A stretch of DNA of 64,000 nt from CAVSJA01 sp963728145 (GCA_963728145.1 CAVSJA010000003.1:1-64000); one strand, 5' to 3'; shown: positions 51,833-60,676, counted from the first letter of the stretch. The notes: generated by a model not told the origin, from the sequence alone. Program-made: numbers and translations.

Positions 51833-52390
51833 TCAATAATTACTGGTTTCCTTCAGCAGTCTTTCAACTTGTTCAATCACTCTTGCTCTTAGTTGAGGGT
51901 TCCCTTTATCCATGCGTTTAAGCAAGTCTTCTGATTCGTTAAGATAGCGATCAGCGAAGTCGGGGTCTTCTTTTGCAATCTCTGCGCTGTTATCCATGAG
52001 ATCCGCATACTTTATTGTTTGCGCTTCCGCACTTGTTTTTGAAAGCCGTTCATGTTCTTTTTGCTTCCTTTTCTTTCGATTCCAGTTAGGGTAATTTTTC
52101 TTTGTATACTCATCGGTTAATTCCTTTACGATTTCGACGGTTCTATCTGTAGTACTGGCATCCATTACAGTGTAGAGAAATTCCCGCATCTCTTTCTTCT
52201 TAGTGGATGTATCTTCCAACACATCATGGAGGATTGCAGCTGCAAGTACAGCCGTATCCTGGCTGTATTCTCTTACTGTTTCCATTACTCTAAGCGGGTG
52301 TACAATATATCTTGCCGGAGTGTATTTGCGCATTTGATCGCCATGGGCTCTGTCGGCGAATTCGGCGACCTTTCTTAAAGTTTCTTCCAT
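51833..52390 (-). CDS. HD-domain phosphohydrolase (SpoT/MESH1-like)
   Basis: The 185-residue protein has AEFADRAHGDQMRKYT, YIVHPLRVMETV, AAAILHDVLEDTS (the HD pair) and IKYADLMDNSAEI, which match the hydrolase half of SpoT and stand-alone MESH1 proteins. No synthetase domain is present. It may hydrolyse ppGpp or another nucleotide, but this is inferred. Confidence 0.88.
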   Translation of the reverse strand: MEETLRKVAEFADRAHGDQMRKYTPARYIVHPLRVMETVREYSQDTAVLAAAILHDVLEDTSTKKKEMREFLYTVMDASTTDRTVEIVKELTDEYTKKNYPNWNRKKRKQKEHERLSKTSAEAQTIKYADLMDNSAEIAKEDPDFADRYLNESEDLLKRMDKGNPQLRARVIEQVERLLKETSNY

Positions 52391-52445
52391 AATCCTGACA
52401 ATGCAAACTTTAAGCCATAGAAGGTAAGCTATTTAATAATAGCTA

Positions 52446-52844
52446 TTAGAGTTTCAACATTACGCTCCCCGACGCAAAATCATGAATGGCACGTTTTTCA
52501 GGATTGGTGTTGATAGTGAGGAATGAAATCCATCCGAGGAATGTCTTGACAGCGTATCTTAAAACTGCCTGGAAAAAATTAATATGTCTATCATTTTGGC
52601 CGTGTTTCCTCACGCGTAAATTCTTTATGTATTGACCAGCGGTGCATCCGATCGATACAAAGAGCGGCTCATAGATTATCCAAATACAAACAAACAGTGT
52701 AATCCTTACCCAATCAGGAACATGGTCGAATTTTTCAAGCAAGTAGGAGGCAAGGAACATTAAACTTATAATAAGCAACAGGTCAATAAAGACCGATTGA
52801 ATTCTGTCGATTAAATAGGGGTATTTCTTATCCATTGGGTTCAA
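52446..52844 (-). CDS. RDD family membrane protein
   Basis: The 132-residue protein shows PYLIDRIQSVFIDLLLIISL with an Arg-Asp motif split, GCTAGQYIKNLRVRKHGQND and three membrane segments, a typical RDD domain. Its role is unknown. Its start overlaps the end of lspA by 17 bases. Confidence 0.85.
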   Translation of the reverse strand: MNPMDKKYPYLIDRIQSVFIDLLLIISLMFLASYLLEKFDHVPDWVRITLFVCIWIIYEPLFVSIGCTAGQYIKNLRVRKHGQNDRHINFFQAVLRYAVKTFLGWISFLTINTNPEKRAIHDFASGSVMLKL

Positions 52845-53334
52845 TTGATTTGTTTTTCATAAGGAATGATTGAAAGATAACGATCAATACTCCAAAGGTT
52901 ATGGAAACATCAGCCATATTAAAAATCCCAGTTTGAAAACCGGGAAACGCAATATGCATAAAATCCGTGACTGATCCATGTACGATCCGGTCAAAAATAT
53001 TTCCGAGACCTCCACCAATAACAAAACAAAAACCTATAAGTTTTGCTGTGGGGATATTCTTATTGGTTAGTAAGTAATGGAATCCTAATGCAAGTAATAT
53101 TACGGGTAACGCAGAAAGCAATAATGTTTTGGTCAATTGAGAAAAGGAATCACCCATGCTTAGGAAAGCCCCTGTGTTTTCCACCTTTGTTAACATGACA
53201 TGTTTTCCCAAAGCAATTCTTTCGTTCTCCGCGATTGTATTTCTCACAATCGATTTGGTTACCTGGTCGCAGCCGATATTACTTATAATGACAATTAAAA
53301 TTAAAAGCAGCCTGAATGCTCTTTTCTTGCTCAT
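52828..53334 (-). CDS. lspA: lipoprotein signal peptidase (signal peptidase II)
   Basis: LspA cleaves lipoprotein signal peptides in the inner membrane. The 168-residue protein has four membrane segments and the motifs KVENTGAFLSMG, VIGGGLGNIFDRIVHGSVTD (first catalytic Asp) and FNMADVSITFGV (second catalytic Asp). It lies 14 bases after the hypothetical gene at 53349 and is probably in one operon with it. Confidence 0.97.
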   Translation of the reverse strand: MSKKRAFRLLLILIVIISNIGCDQVTKSIVRNTIAENERIALGKHVMLTKVENTGAFLSMGDSFSQLTKTLLLSALPVILLALGFHYLLTNKNIPTAKLIGFCFVIGGGLGNIFDRIVHGSVTDFMHIAFPGFQTGIFNMADVSITFGVLIVIFQSFLMKNKSIEPNG

Positions 53335-53348
53335 AATCCCATTGTTTT

Positions 53349-53699
53349 TTATTCTTTCGATGTTCTGATTTCTTCTGCGTGTCCGGATTCAATCAACCCA
53401 AATAGATCCACACCCAGTGAACTCAGGTACAGGATTGCTTCCGGTGAAAAACTGTATCCATTTGGCCTGCCAATGCTAAAGCCTTTCTTAATTAAAAGAT
53501 TACTTTCTTCGGGTGTAAGCGAATTAAGTTTCTTCAATAATAATTTAAAGGATATTCCCAGTTGGCTTATCTCATGTTCCTTCACCAGTCCTTCATGGGA
53601 TTCTGTGTAAGCTATATTTTGGTTGATGCCAATAAGTTTACCCTCGCTGGTCTGGCAACCAATATAAAGACCGAGCTGCTGGATAGTTGGGTAAGTCAT
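53349..53699 (-). CDS. hypothetical cytosolic protein coupled to proB
   Basis: The 116-residue protein, with segments IQQLGLYIGCQTSEGKLIGI, HEISQLGISFKLLLKKLNSL and GYSFSPEAILYLSSLGVDLF, has no signal peptide or membrane segment. Its start codon overlaps the proB stop by one base, so translation is likely coupled. I do not recognise a family; the Bacteroidota gene order suggests it is conserved beside proB and lspA, but this is untested. Confidence 0.75.
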   Translation of the reverse strand: MTYPTIQQLGLYIGCQTSEGKLIGINQNIAYTESHEGLVKEHEISQLGISFKLLLKKLNSLTPEESNLLIKKGFSIGRPNGYSFSPEAILYLSSLGVDLFGLIESGHAEEIRTSKE

Positions 53700-54472
53700 T
53701 AAAGGATTCCGGCGGTTCTTCCCTTCACAAGCGTAAACGGTCTCTTTTCTTCAAGTGCATCCGTTATCGGTCTTTCTGAATTTCCATTAATTATTGCAGT
53801 TGTGATTCCAAATTTTGCTCCATCCAATGCAGAGTGAACTTTTGAACTCATCCCTCCGGAACCTAAGGTTGTTTCCGGAACATTAAAGCTCATTTCGTTT
53901 TCATTAAAACTGTCGATGAATGGTATCTGCCTCGCATCGGGATTTGTATTGGGATTCTTATTGAATACGCCATCCGTATCCGTTAGGATGAAGAAATAAT
54001 CCGCCTGGATCATTTTTGCAACATTCAATGCAAGCAGATCATTATTGTATGCTTCCTGGAAAGGAATATTCTCATTGATCACGGGAACAATCTTTAATTC
54101 CGTTAGTGCTTCAATCGTGTGCTTAACATCAAACTGCTCCATATCCGCTTGCGAAAGCACCAACGGAACACAGGCAATTTTGTACTTTGACAATGCAGCA
54201 ATCCATGCATTGGAAATGCTGAGTTGTCCAACTGCACCCTTGATCTTTTTTTGAGTTGTTGGTTCAAGATGCATGATCTCCGGAAGAATATCTGAACCTG
54301 CGGCAATCGCGCCGGAACAAAAAATCACCGGAACGATATTTCTTTCCTGTAATAAAAGAATTTCTTTGGCGAAGTTTAATAGCCAATCGAATTTTACTCT
54401 CTTGGTGCGGGAATCATAAATAGTGCTGGAGCCGACTTTAATGACGATTCGTTGTGCGTCGAGAATTTCCAT
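53699..54472 (-). CDS. proB: glutamate 5-kinase, without PUA domain
   Basis: ProB phosphorylates glutamate in proline synthesis. The 257-residue protein has RIVIKVGSSTIYD, VIFCSGAIAAGSDIL, NENIPFQEAYNNDLLALNVA (NDxLA motif), ILTDTDGVFNKNPN and GSGGMSSKVHSALDGAKFGI. No C-terminal PUA domain is present, as in short family members. No proA is nearby. I used the ATG at 54472. Confidence 0.93.
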   Translation of the reverse strand: MEILDAQRIVIKVGSSTIYDSRTKRVKFDWLLNFAKEILLLQERNIVPVIFCSGAIAAGSDILPEIMHLEPTTQKKIKGAVGQLSISNAWIAALSKYKIACVPLVLSQADMEQFDVKHTIEALTELKIVPVINENIPFQEAYNNDLLALNVAKMIQADYFFILTDTDGVFNKNPNTNPDARQIPFIDSFNENEMSFNVPETTLGSGGMSSKVHSALDGAKFGITTAIINGNSERPITDALEEKRPFTLVKGRTAGIL

Positions 54473-54547
54473 AAAAGCAGTTTTAGTTGGTTGAAGGAAT
54501 GGCGGGTACGACGCGTTATGAAAATTAAGCCTTTTTGTTGAGTCCTG

Positions 54548-54580
54548 CAATAGTCAGGAGTCGGGAGTCAGGAGTCAGGA
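54548..54580. repeat. GAGTCAGG-type tandem repeat
   Basis: AGTCAGGAGTCGGGAGTCAG and GAGTCAGGA resemble the array inside hisD at 17407. It stands next to a proB upstream region without a complementary arm. Confidence 0.7.
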
Positions 54581-54707
54581 TCCGTCCCGATAGTTATCGA
54601 GAGGCAGATCGGATAGAAACTCTTTAAATTTGTTCATGCCTTTCTTTCGAAACTTTACCTACTGGATCGACAAACGCAAGTGGAAGTATTGTTTTCTAAT
54701 GGCTGCA

Positions 54708-54805
54708 TTGGCAATGGGCAATAGACAATAGGCAATAGACAAATTGTCTCCAAAATTGCTGATTGCCTATTGCCAATTGCTTATTGCCAATTGTTAATTC
54801 ACGCA
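54708..54805. repeat. tandem-unit hairpin, GGCAAT family
   Basis: TGGCAATGGGCAATAGACAA and ATAGGCAATAGACAA are mirrored by ATTGCCTATTGCCAATTGCT and TATTGCCAATTG. It precedes hmgA and is followed by its start codon within 20 bases. Confidence 0.82.
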
Positions 54806-54822
54806 CTCAAACAATCAAAAAA

Positions 54823-55980
54823 ATGGCTTATTACTATAAACTCGGAAACATTCCACATAAACGTCACACCCAATTCAGGAAACCCGATGGGGACCTGTAT
54901 TCGGAACAATTGTTTTCAACCGAAGGCTTTTCCAATGATTATTCCCTGCTTTATCATTGCAGCCCACCTACTCAAATCATTCGTACCGAACCGCAGATCA
55001 ATGTGGGTCCGCAAATCGCGGAAGAGAAAATGCTTAAGCATCGCAGTTTTGACGGTTTCAATGTAAAGCCGGCAAAGGATTTCCTGGAAAGCCGCGTACC
55101 GGTACTGGTAAACAATGACTGTCATATTGTTCTCGCCGCCCCACAGCAAAGCATGACCGATTATTTCTACAAGAATACCGATGCCGACGAACTGATCTTT
55201 GTACATGAAGGTTCGGGTGTATTGAAGACCATGTATGGCGAATTGCCCTTTGGTTATGGAGACTATCTTCATATTCCAAGAGGAACGATCTACCAGATTG
55301 CGTTCGCCAATGACAAGAACCGGTTATTTATTGTTGAATCCTTCAGTCCGATACGATTTCCTAAAAAGTACCTGAGCAAATACGGTCAATTGCTGGAGCA
55401 TTCACCTTACTGCGAAAGAGATATACGCCCTCCCCATAATCTTCAAACCAATGATGTAAAGGGTGATTATCTGATCAAGGCCAAGAAAAAATCAATACTA
55501 TACGGATTGCATTATGGCCATCATCCGTTTGATATTGTGGGATGGGATGGTTATTGTTATCCTTATGCATTCAGCATTCATGACTTCGAACCAATAACCG
55601 GCCGGGTGCATCAGCCACCGCCTGTGCATCAGACATTCGAAGCGAACAATTTCGTGGTTTGTTCATTTTGTCCCCGTTTATTCGATTATCATCCGCAGGC
55701 GATACCCGCTCCTTACAATCATAGTAATATCGACAGCGATGAATTGATCTACTACGTTGATGGCGATTTTATGAGCCGAAAGAATGTTACCCGTGGTATG
55801 ATCACCCTGCATCCTGCGGGAATACCGCATGGTCCTCACCCAGGAGCAGTTCAAAAAAGCATCGGCGCCAAGGAAACAAAGGAACTTGCTGTGATGGTCG
55901 ACACTTTCCATCCTCTGATGCTCACAAAGCAGGCACTGGAGATTGAGAATGCTGATTACGTGATGAGCTGGGCTGAATGA
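54823..55980 (+). CDS. hmgA: homogentisate 1,2-dioxygenase
   Basis: HmgA opens the homogentisate ring in tyrosine and phenylalanine breakdown. The 385-residue protein has the start YYYKLGNIPHKRHTQFRKPD, the cupin segments ELIFVHEGSGVLKTMYGELP and YGDYLHIPRGTIYQI, and the iron-site residues in QTFEANNFVVCSFCPRLFDY, NIDSDELIYYVDGDF and PHPGAVQ. I used the ATG at 54823 because upstream codons are repeat-encoded. No other catabolic gene lies beside it. Confidence 0.95.
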   Translation: MAYYYKLGNIPHKRHTQFRKPDGDLYSEQLFSTEGFSNDYSLLYHCSPPTQIIRTEPQINVGPQIAEEKMLKHRSFDGFNVKPAKDFLESRVPVLVNNDCHIVLAAPQQSMTDYFYKNTDADELIFVHEGSGVLKTMYGELPFGYGDYLHIPRGTIYQIAFANDKNRLFIVESFSPIRFPKKYLSKYGQLLEHSPYCERDIRPPHNLQTNDVKGDYLIKAKKKSILYGLHYGHHPFDIVGWDGYCYPYAFSIHDFEPITGRVHQPPPVHQTFEANNFVVCSFCPRLFDYHPQAIPAPYNHSNIDSDELIYYVDGDFMSRKNVTRGMITLHPAGIPHGPHPGAVQKSIGAKETKELAVMVDTFHPLMLTKQALEIENADYVMSWAE

Positions 55981-56095
55981 GGTTGATAAGGTTGATAAGG
56001 TTGACAGGGTTGACAGGGAAAGCCCCGCGTTTGCTACGCTTTCACCCTTATCAACCCTTTCAACCCTGTCAACTTTGTCAACCTTGTCAACCAAA
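55978..56095. repeat. tandem-unit hairpin, GGTTGACAAG family
   Basis: GAGGTTGATAAGGTTGATAA and GTTGACAGGGTTGACAGGG are mirrored by CCCTTATCAACCCTTTCAAC and TTTGTCAACCTTGTCAACC. The centre holds AAAGCCCCGCG. The hmgA stop codon lies in the first unit. Confidence 0.85.
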
Positions 56096-56151
56096 ATTTC
56101 TAGAAATCACGGCAATTCAATAAATTCATACTCAATAAAACCGACTGTCAT

Positions 56152-56547
56152 ATGATTAAATTCTCTGAAATTAAACATGGCGATATTGTCATGGCCGAGT
56201 TTGAGGGCAAGAAATCGATAGGGGTAGTGAAGGATTTGAACAGGGAGGACAAGGAGATTTGCGTTGAAACAGAGGTCCAGGAGTATTGGTTTGCTCCCGA
56301 TCAGCTATACCCGATCCCACTCAATGAGGAACAATTGGTCAAACTCGGGTTTGAAAAGCAGGAGAATGGCGACGGTTCGGTTAAGTACATGAAGGGTGCG
56401 TTTCGAATCCTCCTTCACAAGAAGGGTGATTTTTCGGATATAGAAATGTGGTGGAGGGAGGACAGGCGGCAATTCCATCAGCCGATGCATGTCCATGATC
56501 TTCAGAATCATTACTACCAAATGACCAAGGTTGAGCTGAATCCCTAA
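56152..56547 (+). CDS. conserved hypothetical protein
   Basis: The 131-residue protein starts MIKFSEIKHGDIVMAEFEGK, has a KOW/SH3-like N-terminal part (GVVKDLNREDKEICVETEVQ) and a C-terminal part with QEYWFAPDQLYPIPLNEEQ, FRILLHKKGDFSDIEMWW and the ending MHVHDLQNHYYQMTKVELNP. I do not know its function. It sits just before the ribosomal alpha operon, transcribed in the same direction. Confidence 0.75.
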   Translation: MIKFSEIKHGDIVMAEFEGKKSIGVVKDLNREDKEICVETEVQEYWFAPDQLYPIPLNEEQLVKLGFEKQENGDGSVKYMKGAFRILLHKKGDFSDIEMWWREDRRQFHQPMHVHDLQNHYYQMTKVELNP

Positions 56548-56630
56548 GCTGTTTTGCAGTAAGGTTTGCCCAAATCCAGGCACAAATTGAAAAAACTAAC
56601 CTATTTTTTCATATTTCGGCCTGATAATCC

Positions 56631-56638
56631 TATCTTTG
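56631..56638 (+). promoter_or_regulatory. -7 promoter box of the ribosomal alpha operon
   Basis: TATCTTTG matches TAnnTTTG exactly and ends 16 bases before the infA ATG. The -33 region is T-rich but lacks a perfect TTTG. Confidence 0.65.
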
Positions 56639-56654
56639 CGCTCCTTAAAAATAT

Positions 56655-56873
56655 ATGGGCAAACAACCGCTTATTAAACAAGATGGTACGATCATAGAGG
56701 CTTTGTCGAATGCAATGTTCAAGGTTAAATTAGAAAACGGTCACGAAATACTGGCAACCATCTCTGGAAAAATGCGGATGAACTATATAAGGATCCTTCC
56801 TGGCGATAAGGTTGGAGTTGAAATGAGCCCATATGATTTGTCTAGAGGAAGAATAATTTTCAGATATAAATAA
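56655..56873 (+). CDS. infA: translation initiation factor IF-1
   Basis: The 72-residue OB-fold protein has KQDGTIIEALSNAMFKVKLE, HEILATISGKMRMNYIRILP and DKVGVEMSPYDLSRGRIIFR, which is IF-1 along its full length. It opens the alpha operon, as is usual in Bacteroidota. Confidence 0.98.
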   Translation: MGKQPLIKQDGTIIEALSNAMFKVKLENGHEILATISGKMRMNYIRILPGDKVGVEMSPYDLSRGRIIFRYK

Positions 56874-56919
56874 AAAAGCTACGAGCCTTGAGCTACTAGC
56901 TTCGAGCTAAAACAATTAT

Positions 56920-57036
56920 ATGAAAGTCAGAGCATCAATTAAGAAACGTAGTGCAGATTGCAAAATCGTTCGCCGTAAGGGAAGATTGTATGTGATCAAC
57001 AAGAAGAACCCTCGCTTCAAACAGCGTCAGGGATAA
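56920..57036 (+). CDS. rpmJ: 50S ribosomal protein L36
   Basis: The 38-codon gene encodes MKVRASIKKRSADCKIVRRK, then GRLYVINKKNPRFKQRQG. The zinc-ligand set is of the reduced type, with only one Cys (Cys14) visible. It lies between infA and rpsM, its usual place. Confidence 0.97.
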   Translation: MKVRASIKKRSADCKIVRRKGRLYVINKKNPRFKQRQG

Positions 57037-57054
57037 TCCCGATAGCTATCGGGA
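57037..57054. repeat. 18-bp perfect palindrome after rpmJ
   Basis: TCCCGATAGCTATCGGGA begins at the base after the rpmJ stop codon. A near copy TCCCGATAGTTATCGAGA is at about 54586. It may stabilise or process the ribosomal mRNA. Confidence 0.65.
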
Positions 57055-57088
57055 CTAAAATCTAAATTCGTAAATCTAAAATATTAAC

Positions 57089-57469
57089 ATGGCTCGTATT
57101 GCCGGAGTAGACTTACCCAAAAGTAAAAGAGGAGAAATAGGCCTGACCTATATCTATGGTATTGGCCGTTCAACTGCTCAGTACATTCTTGACAAATCGA
57201 ATATCTCGTACGACAAGAAGGTTCAGGAGTGGAATGATGATGAACTTAATGCCATCAGAAATGTTATTACAACGGAACTGAAAGTAGAAGGTGCGCTTCG
57301 TTCTGAAGTTCAGATGAGTATTAAGCGTTTGCTTGATATCGCATGTTATCGCGGACTTCGTCATCGTAAAGGGTTGCCGGTAAGAGGTCAGCGCACACGC
57401 ACTAACAGCCGTACAAGGAAAGGAAAGAGAAAGACTGTTGCTGGTAAGAAGAAAGCGGCTAAGAAGTAG
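57089..57469 (+). CDS. rpsM: 30S ribosomal protein S13
   Basis: The 126-residue protein has ARIAGVDLPKSKRGEIGLTY, YGIGRSTAQYILDK and RGLRHRKGLPVRGQRTRTNS, ending in a basic tail TRKGKRKTVAGKKKAAKK. It is S13 in its usual operon position. Confidence 0.98.
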   Translation: MARIAGVDLPKSKRGEIGLTYIYGIGRSTAQYILDKSNISYDKKVQEWNDDELNAIRNVITTELKVEGALRSEVQMSIKRLLDIACYRGLRHRKGLPVRGQRTRTNSRTRKGKRKTVAGKKKAAKK

Positions 57470-57671
57470 TTTGGTCCCGCATTGGCGGGAGAGTTTGGGG
57501 TTTGGCGTTGATTCGATCCCAAATAGACTAGAATTACAATTATCTTTTTAATACGAAGCGTTTTTTCTGAATTGATGCCGGATCCGGTGCTTCGCGGGGA
57601 GGATTGATTCAGGTTCCGCTGCAAAATGCAGGGGAATTATTTAACAAGAAGACTACCTATTAGAAATTATT

Positions 57672-58076
57672 ATGGCTAAAGCACAAGCACCCAGCGCGAA
57701 AGTCGCTGCGAAGAAAAGAGTGGTGAAAGTGGATTCTTATGGCGACGCGCATGTAACCGCAAGCTTTAACAATCTTATCATCAGTATTACAAACAAGAAC
57801 GGCCAGGTTATTTCCTGGAGTAGTGCAGGCAAAATGGGATTCAAGGGTTCAAAAAAGAATACCCCCTATGCTGCTCAAATGGCTGCAGCCGATGCGGCAA
57901 AAGTTGCTCTCGATGCAGGAGTGAAGAAAGTAGATGTGTATGTAAAAGGTCCCGGAGCCGGCCGCGAGAGTTCAATCCGGTCTATCGCACAGAATGGTAT
58001 CGAAGTAGTAATGATCAAAGACGTTACTCCTTTACCTCATAACGGTTGCAGACCACCGAAGAAGCGTCGCGTATAA
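57672..58076 (+). CDS. rpsK: 30S ribosomal protein S11
   Basis: The 134-residue protein has GDAHVTASFNNLIISITNKN, SAGKMGFKGSKKNTPYAAQM, VDVYVKGPGAGRESSIRSIA and DVTPLPHNGCRPPKKRRV, full-length S11. The gap from rpsM is 202 bases, unusually wide for this operon, and carries only small hairpin-forming sequence. Confidence 0.98.
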   Translation: MAKAQAPSAKVAAKKRVVKVDSYGDAHVTASFNNLIISITNKNGQVISWSSAGKMGFKGSKKNTPYAAQMAAADAAKVALDAGVKKVDVYVKGPGAGRESSIRSIAQNGIEVVMIKDVTPLPHNGCRPPKKRRV

Positions 58077-58082
58077 TCAAAT

Positions 58083-58200
58083 TGCAGATTTTAGATTTGC
58101 GATTTCGGACTTAGTTAAATCTGAAATCTGCAATCGAAAATCTGAAATCATAACGGGTGTAGCATCGATTTTAGATTTTTATGATGCTGCATCGTCACCA
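58083..58200. repeat. AGATTT-type units between rpsK and rpsD
   Basis: GCAGATTTTAGATTTGCGAT is mirrored by AAATCTGAAATCTGCAATCG, and TAGCATCGATTTTAG by a nearby GATGCTGCATC. Similar AATCTAAAATCGTAAATC units are present before rpsM (about 57058-57085) and before rpoA (about 58856-58885). Confidence 0.7.
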
Positions 58201-58219
58201 AAAAATCGATTAAAAAATT

Positions 58220-58825
58220 ATGGCACGTTACACTGGTCCAAAAACACGTATCGCCAGGATCTTTGGCGAACCCATTCTGGGGAATGGAAAATGGCTCACA
58301 AAGACAAGTAATCCTCCGGGCCAGCATGGTCCATCACGCAAGCGTAAAACCTTAGGTGAATACGCGGTGCAGCTAAAGGAGAAACAAAAGGCGAAATATA
58401 CTTATGGTATATTAGAGCGTCAGTTCCGCAAAACATTTGAAGAAGCTTCCCGTATTAAGGGAGTAACCGGTGAAAACCTGATCAAGCTGCTTGAAGCAAG
58501 ATTGGATAATACTGTTTACCGTTTGGGGATTGCACCAAGCCGTCCAGCCGCACGTCAGCTGGTTTCTCACAAGCACATTACGGTGAATGGTGAAGTAGTA
58601 AATGTTCCTTCTTTTCAATTGAAGCCAGGTGATTCCATCGGCGTGAAGGAAAAAGACAAAGCGAACACATCAATAACGGGCCAATTCAAAGGAAAGAACC
58701 AAAAGTTCAATTGGTTGGATTGGAACGAAGCAGAAATGAAGGGAAGCTTTATCGCTTATCCTGAACGTCAAAGTGTGCCCGAGAATATTCGTGAGCAGCT
58801 GATCGTGGAGCTTTACTCGAAGTAA
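58220..58825 (+). CDS. rpsD: 30S ribosomal protein S4
   Basis: The 201-residue protein has ARYTGPKTRIARIFGEPILG, QHGPSRKRKTLGEYAVQLKE, the S4 domain RLDNTVYRLGIAPSRPAARQ with LVSHKHITVNGEVVNVPS, and the ending VPENIREQLIVELYSK. It is full-length S4. Confidence 0.98.
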   Translation: MARYTGPKTRIARIFGEPILGNGKWLTKTSNPPGQHGPSRKRKTLGEYAVQLKEKQKAKYTYGILERQFRKTFEEASRIKGVTGENLIKLLEARLDNTVYRLGIAPSRPAARQLVSHKHITVNGEVVNVPSFQLKPGDSIGVKEKDKANTSITGQFKGKNQKFNWLDWNEAEMKGSFIAYPERQSVPENIREQLIVELYSK

Positions 58826-58890
58826 TGAGTATTGAAGCTGAAAGAGACACTAGGAATCTAAAATCGTAAATCAAAAATCTGAAATAACAA

Positions 58891-59893
58891 ATGGCCATTT
58901 TAAATTTTCAGAAACCTGACAAGATCATATTACAAAAAGCATCGGATTTCGAAGCTCAATTCGAGTTTCGCCCGTTGGAACCCGGTTTCGGTGTAACGAT
59001 CGGCAATGCTTTGCGCAGAGTATTGCTGCAGTTCATTGGAAGGGTATGCTATTGTAGGTATTCGTATTGAAGGAGTAGACCATGAGTTTGCTACCATCAA
59101 AGGCGTTACCGAAGATGTATTGGAAATCATACTGAACCTTAAACAGGTTCGCTTGAAGAAGAAAGTTGATCATGATGTTCCTCAGGAAAAAGTATCCCTG
59201 AGCATAAAGAATAAAAGCGAATTCACTGCAGCTATGATTGGTGAAGCTACTCAAAGCTTCGATGTGATGAATCCTGAATTGCTGATTTGCACACTCGACA
59301 GCTCTGCAAAGCTTGATATTGAATTGAGCATTTCAAAGGGTCGCGGGTATGTTCCGGCAGAGGATAATAAGATTAAAGACGCACCATTTGGATATATTCC
59401 AACTGATGCCATCTTTACTCCAATAAAGAATGTGAAATACGCGATCGAAAATACGCGTGTTGAACAGCGTACCGACTATGAGAAGCTGATCATGGACGTT
59501 TCAACTGATGGAACAATCCATCCGGAAGAAGCAGTTAAGCAAGCAAGCCGCATCCTGATCCAGCACCTGATGATCATCACTGATGAGAACATTACTTTCG
59601 ACAGCAAGGAAGACAAGAAGGAAGACGTGGTTGATGAGCAAATGCTCCAATTGCGCAAGATCCTGAAGACTCCATTGGAAGACCTGGATCTTTCCGTTCG
59701 CGCCTTCAACTGCCTGAAAGCAGCCAAGATCAATAGTCTTAGCGAGCTGGTACAATACGAGCAGGAAGACCTGATGAAGTTCCGCAACTTCGGACAGAAA
59801 TCACTTGCAGAGATCGAGCAGGTACTTGCAGAAAGAGGTTTGCACTTTGGTATGGATCTGAGCAAGCTTGGATTGGAAAAAGACGAACTGTAA
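58891..59893 (+). CDS. rpoA: DNA-directed RNA polymerase alpha subunit, one frameshift in this sequence
   Basis: The N-terminal domain begins MAILNFQKPDKIILQKASDF and RPLEPGFGVTIGNALRRVLL. The frame then breaks at an extra C near 59029; without it the protein continues SSLEGYAIVGIRIEGVDHEF, then GRGYVPAEDN and the C-terminal domain DLSVRAFNCLKAAKINSLSE with FRNFGQKSLAEIEQVLAERG. The repaired length is 333 residues, normal for alpha. As rpoA is essential, this is almost certainly an error in the sequence. Confidence 0.97.
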
Positions 59894-60087
59894 ACCCCAC
59901 CCGACCTCCCCTAAAGGGGAGGAGGTTTAAGGTTTAAGAACCATATTTAATAACAGAACCCAATTCCTGCACGTTAGTTGCGCCACCGCTAAAGCTTCAG
60001 CGCACGCGGTTAGCGCAAGCGATAGGGGGTTTTGGAGATGTAGGCTAGAATTCCTGACACGGTCTGGCCGAATAAAAACTATACGTC

Positions 60088-60621
60088 ATGCGTCACGGAG
60101 ACAAAATCAAAAACCTCAGCAGAACGGCTTCACATCGTAAAGCCCTGTTGAGCAACCTGGCTTGCGAGCTGATCGCTCACAAGCGCATCGTTACCACATT
60201 GGCAAAGGCAAAAGCCTTGCGCGTTTATATCGAGCCATTGATCACCAAGGGTAAGGAAAACAATACTCACCAGCGTAGGGTTGTATTCAGCTACTTGCAG
60301 GATAAAGAGGCTATTACCGAATTATTTGGACCGGTTGCTGAGAAAGTAGCAGGTCGTCCTGGTGGATATACAAGAGTGATTAAATTGGGTGCAAGGCAGG
60401 GTGACAATGCAGAAACTGCAATGATTGAACTGGTTGACTTCAATGAAATCTATGGTAAGGGTAAGGGCGAAGTGAAGGAAGGTGCGAAGAGAACCCGTCG
60501 TGGTAAGACCAGGAAGGCGGTAGGAGCAGAAGCACCAGCGGCAGAGGCTTCAGAAAAACCTGCAGCAAAGGGGAAGTCAAAGAAAGCTGAGGAAGCAGGA
60601 GAAGAGAAAACGGCAGAGTAA
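60088..60621 (+). CDS. rplQ: 50S ribosomal protein L17 with Ala/Lys-rich C-terminal extension
   Basis: The L17 core (about 1-120) has MRHGDKIKNLSRTASHRKAL, LACELIAHKRIVTTLAKAKA and KLGARQGDNAETAMIELVDF. A low-complexity extension of about 55 residues follows, rich in Ala, Lys and Glu (GAEAPAAEASEKPAAKGKSK). Similar tails are known in Bacteroidota L17. A terminator follows at 60649. Confidence 0.97.
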   Translation: MRHGDKIKNLSRTASHRKALLSNLACELIAHKRIVTTLAKAKALRVYIEPLITKGKENNTHQRRVVFSYLQDKEAITELFGPVAEKVAGRPGGYTRVIKLGARQGDNAETAMIELVDFNEIYGKGKGEVKEGAKRTRRGKTRKAVGAEAPAAEASEKPAAKGKSKKAEEAGEEKTAE

Positions 60622-60648
60622 TACATGAGAAAAATAGCATACCTAAGG

Positions 60649-60676
60649 GCTTCGGAGTAATCCGGAGCTTTTTTTT
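60649..60676 (+). terminator. intrinsic terminator after rplQ
   Basis: GCTTCGGA (60649-60656) pairs with TCCGGAGC (60661-60668), followed by eight T. It probably ends the alpha operon transcript before carA. Small palindromes CACCCCGAAGGGGTG and TGGCCCCGAAGGGGCCA lie further downstream at about 60717 and 60765. Confidence 0.82.
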
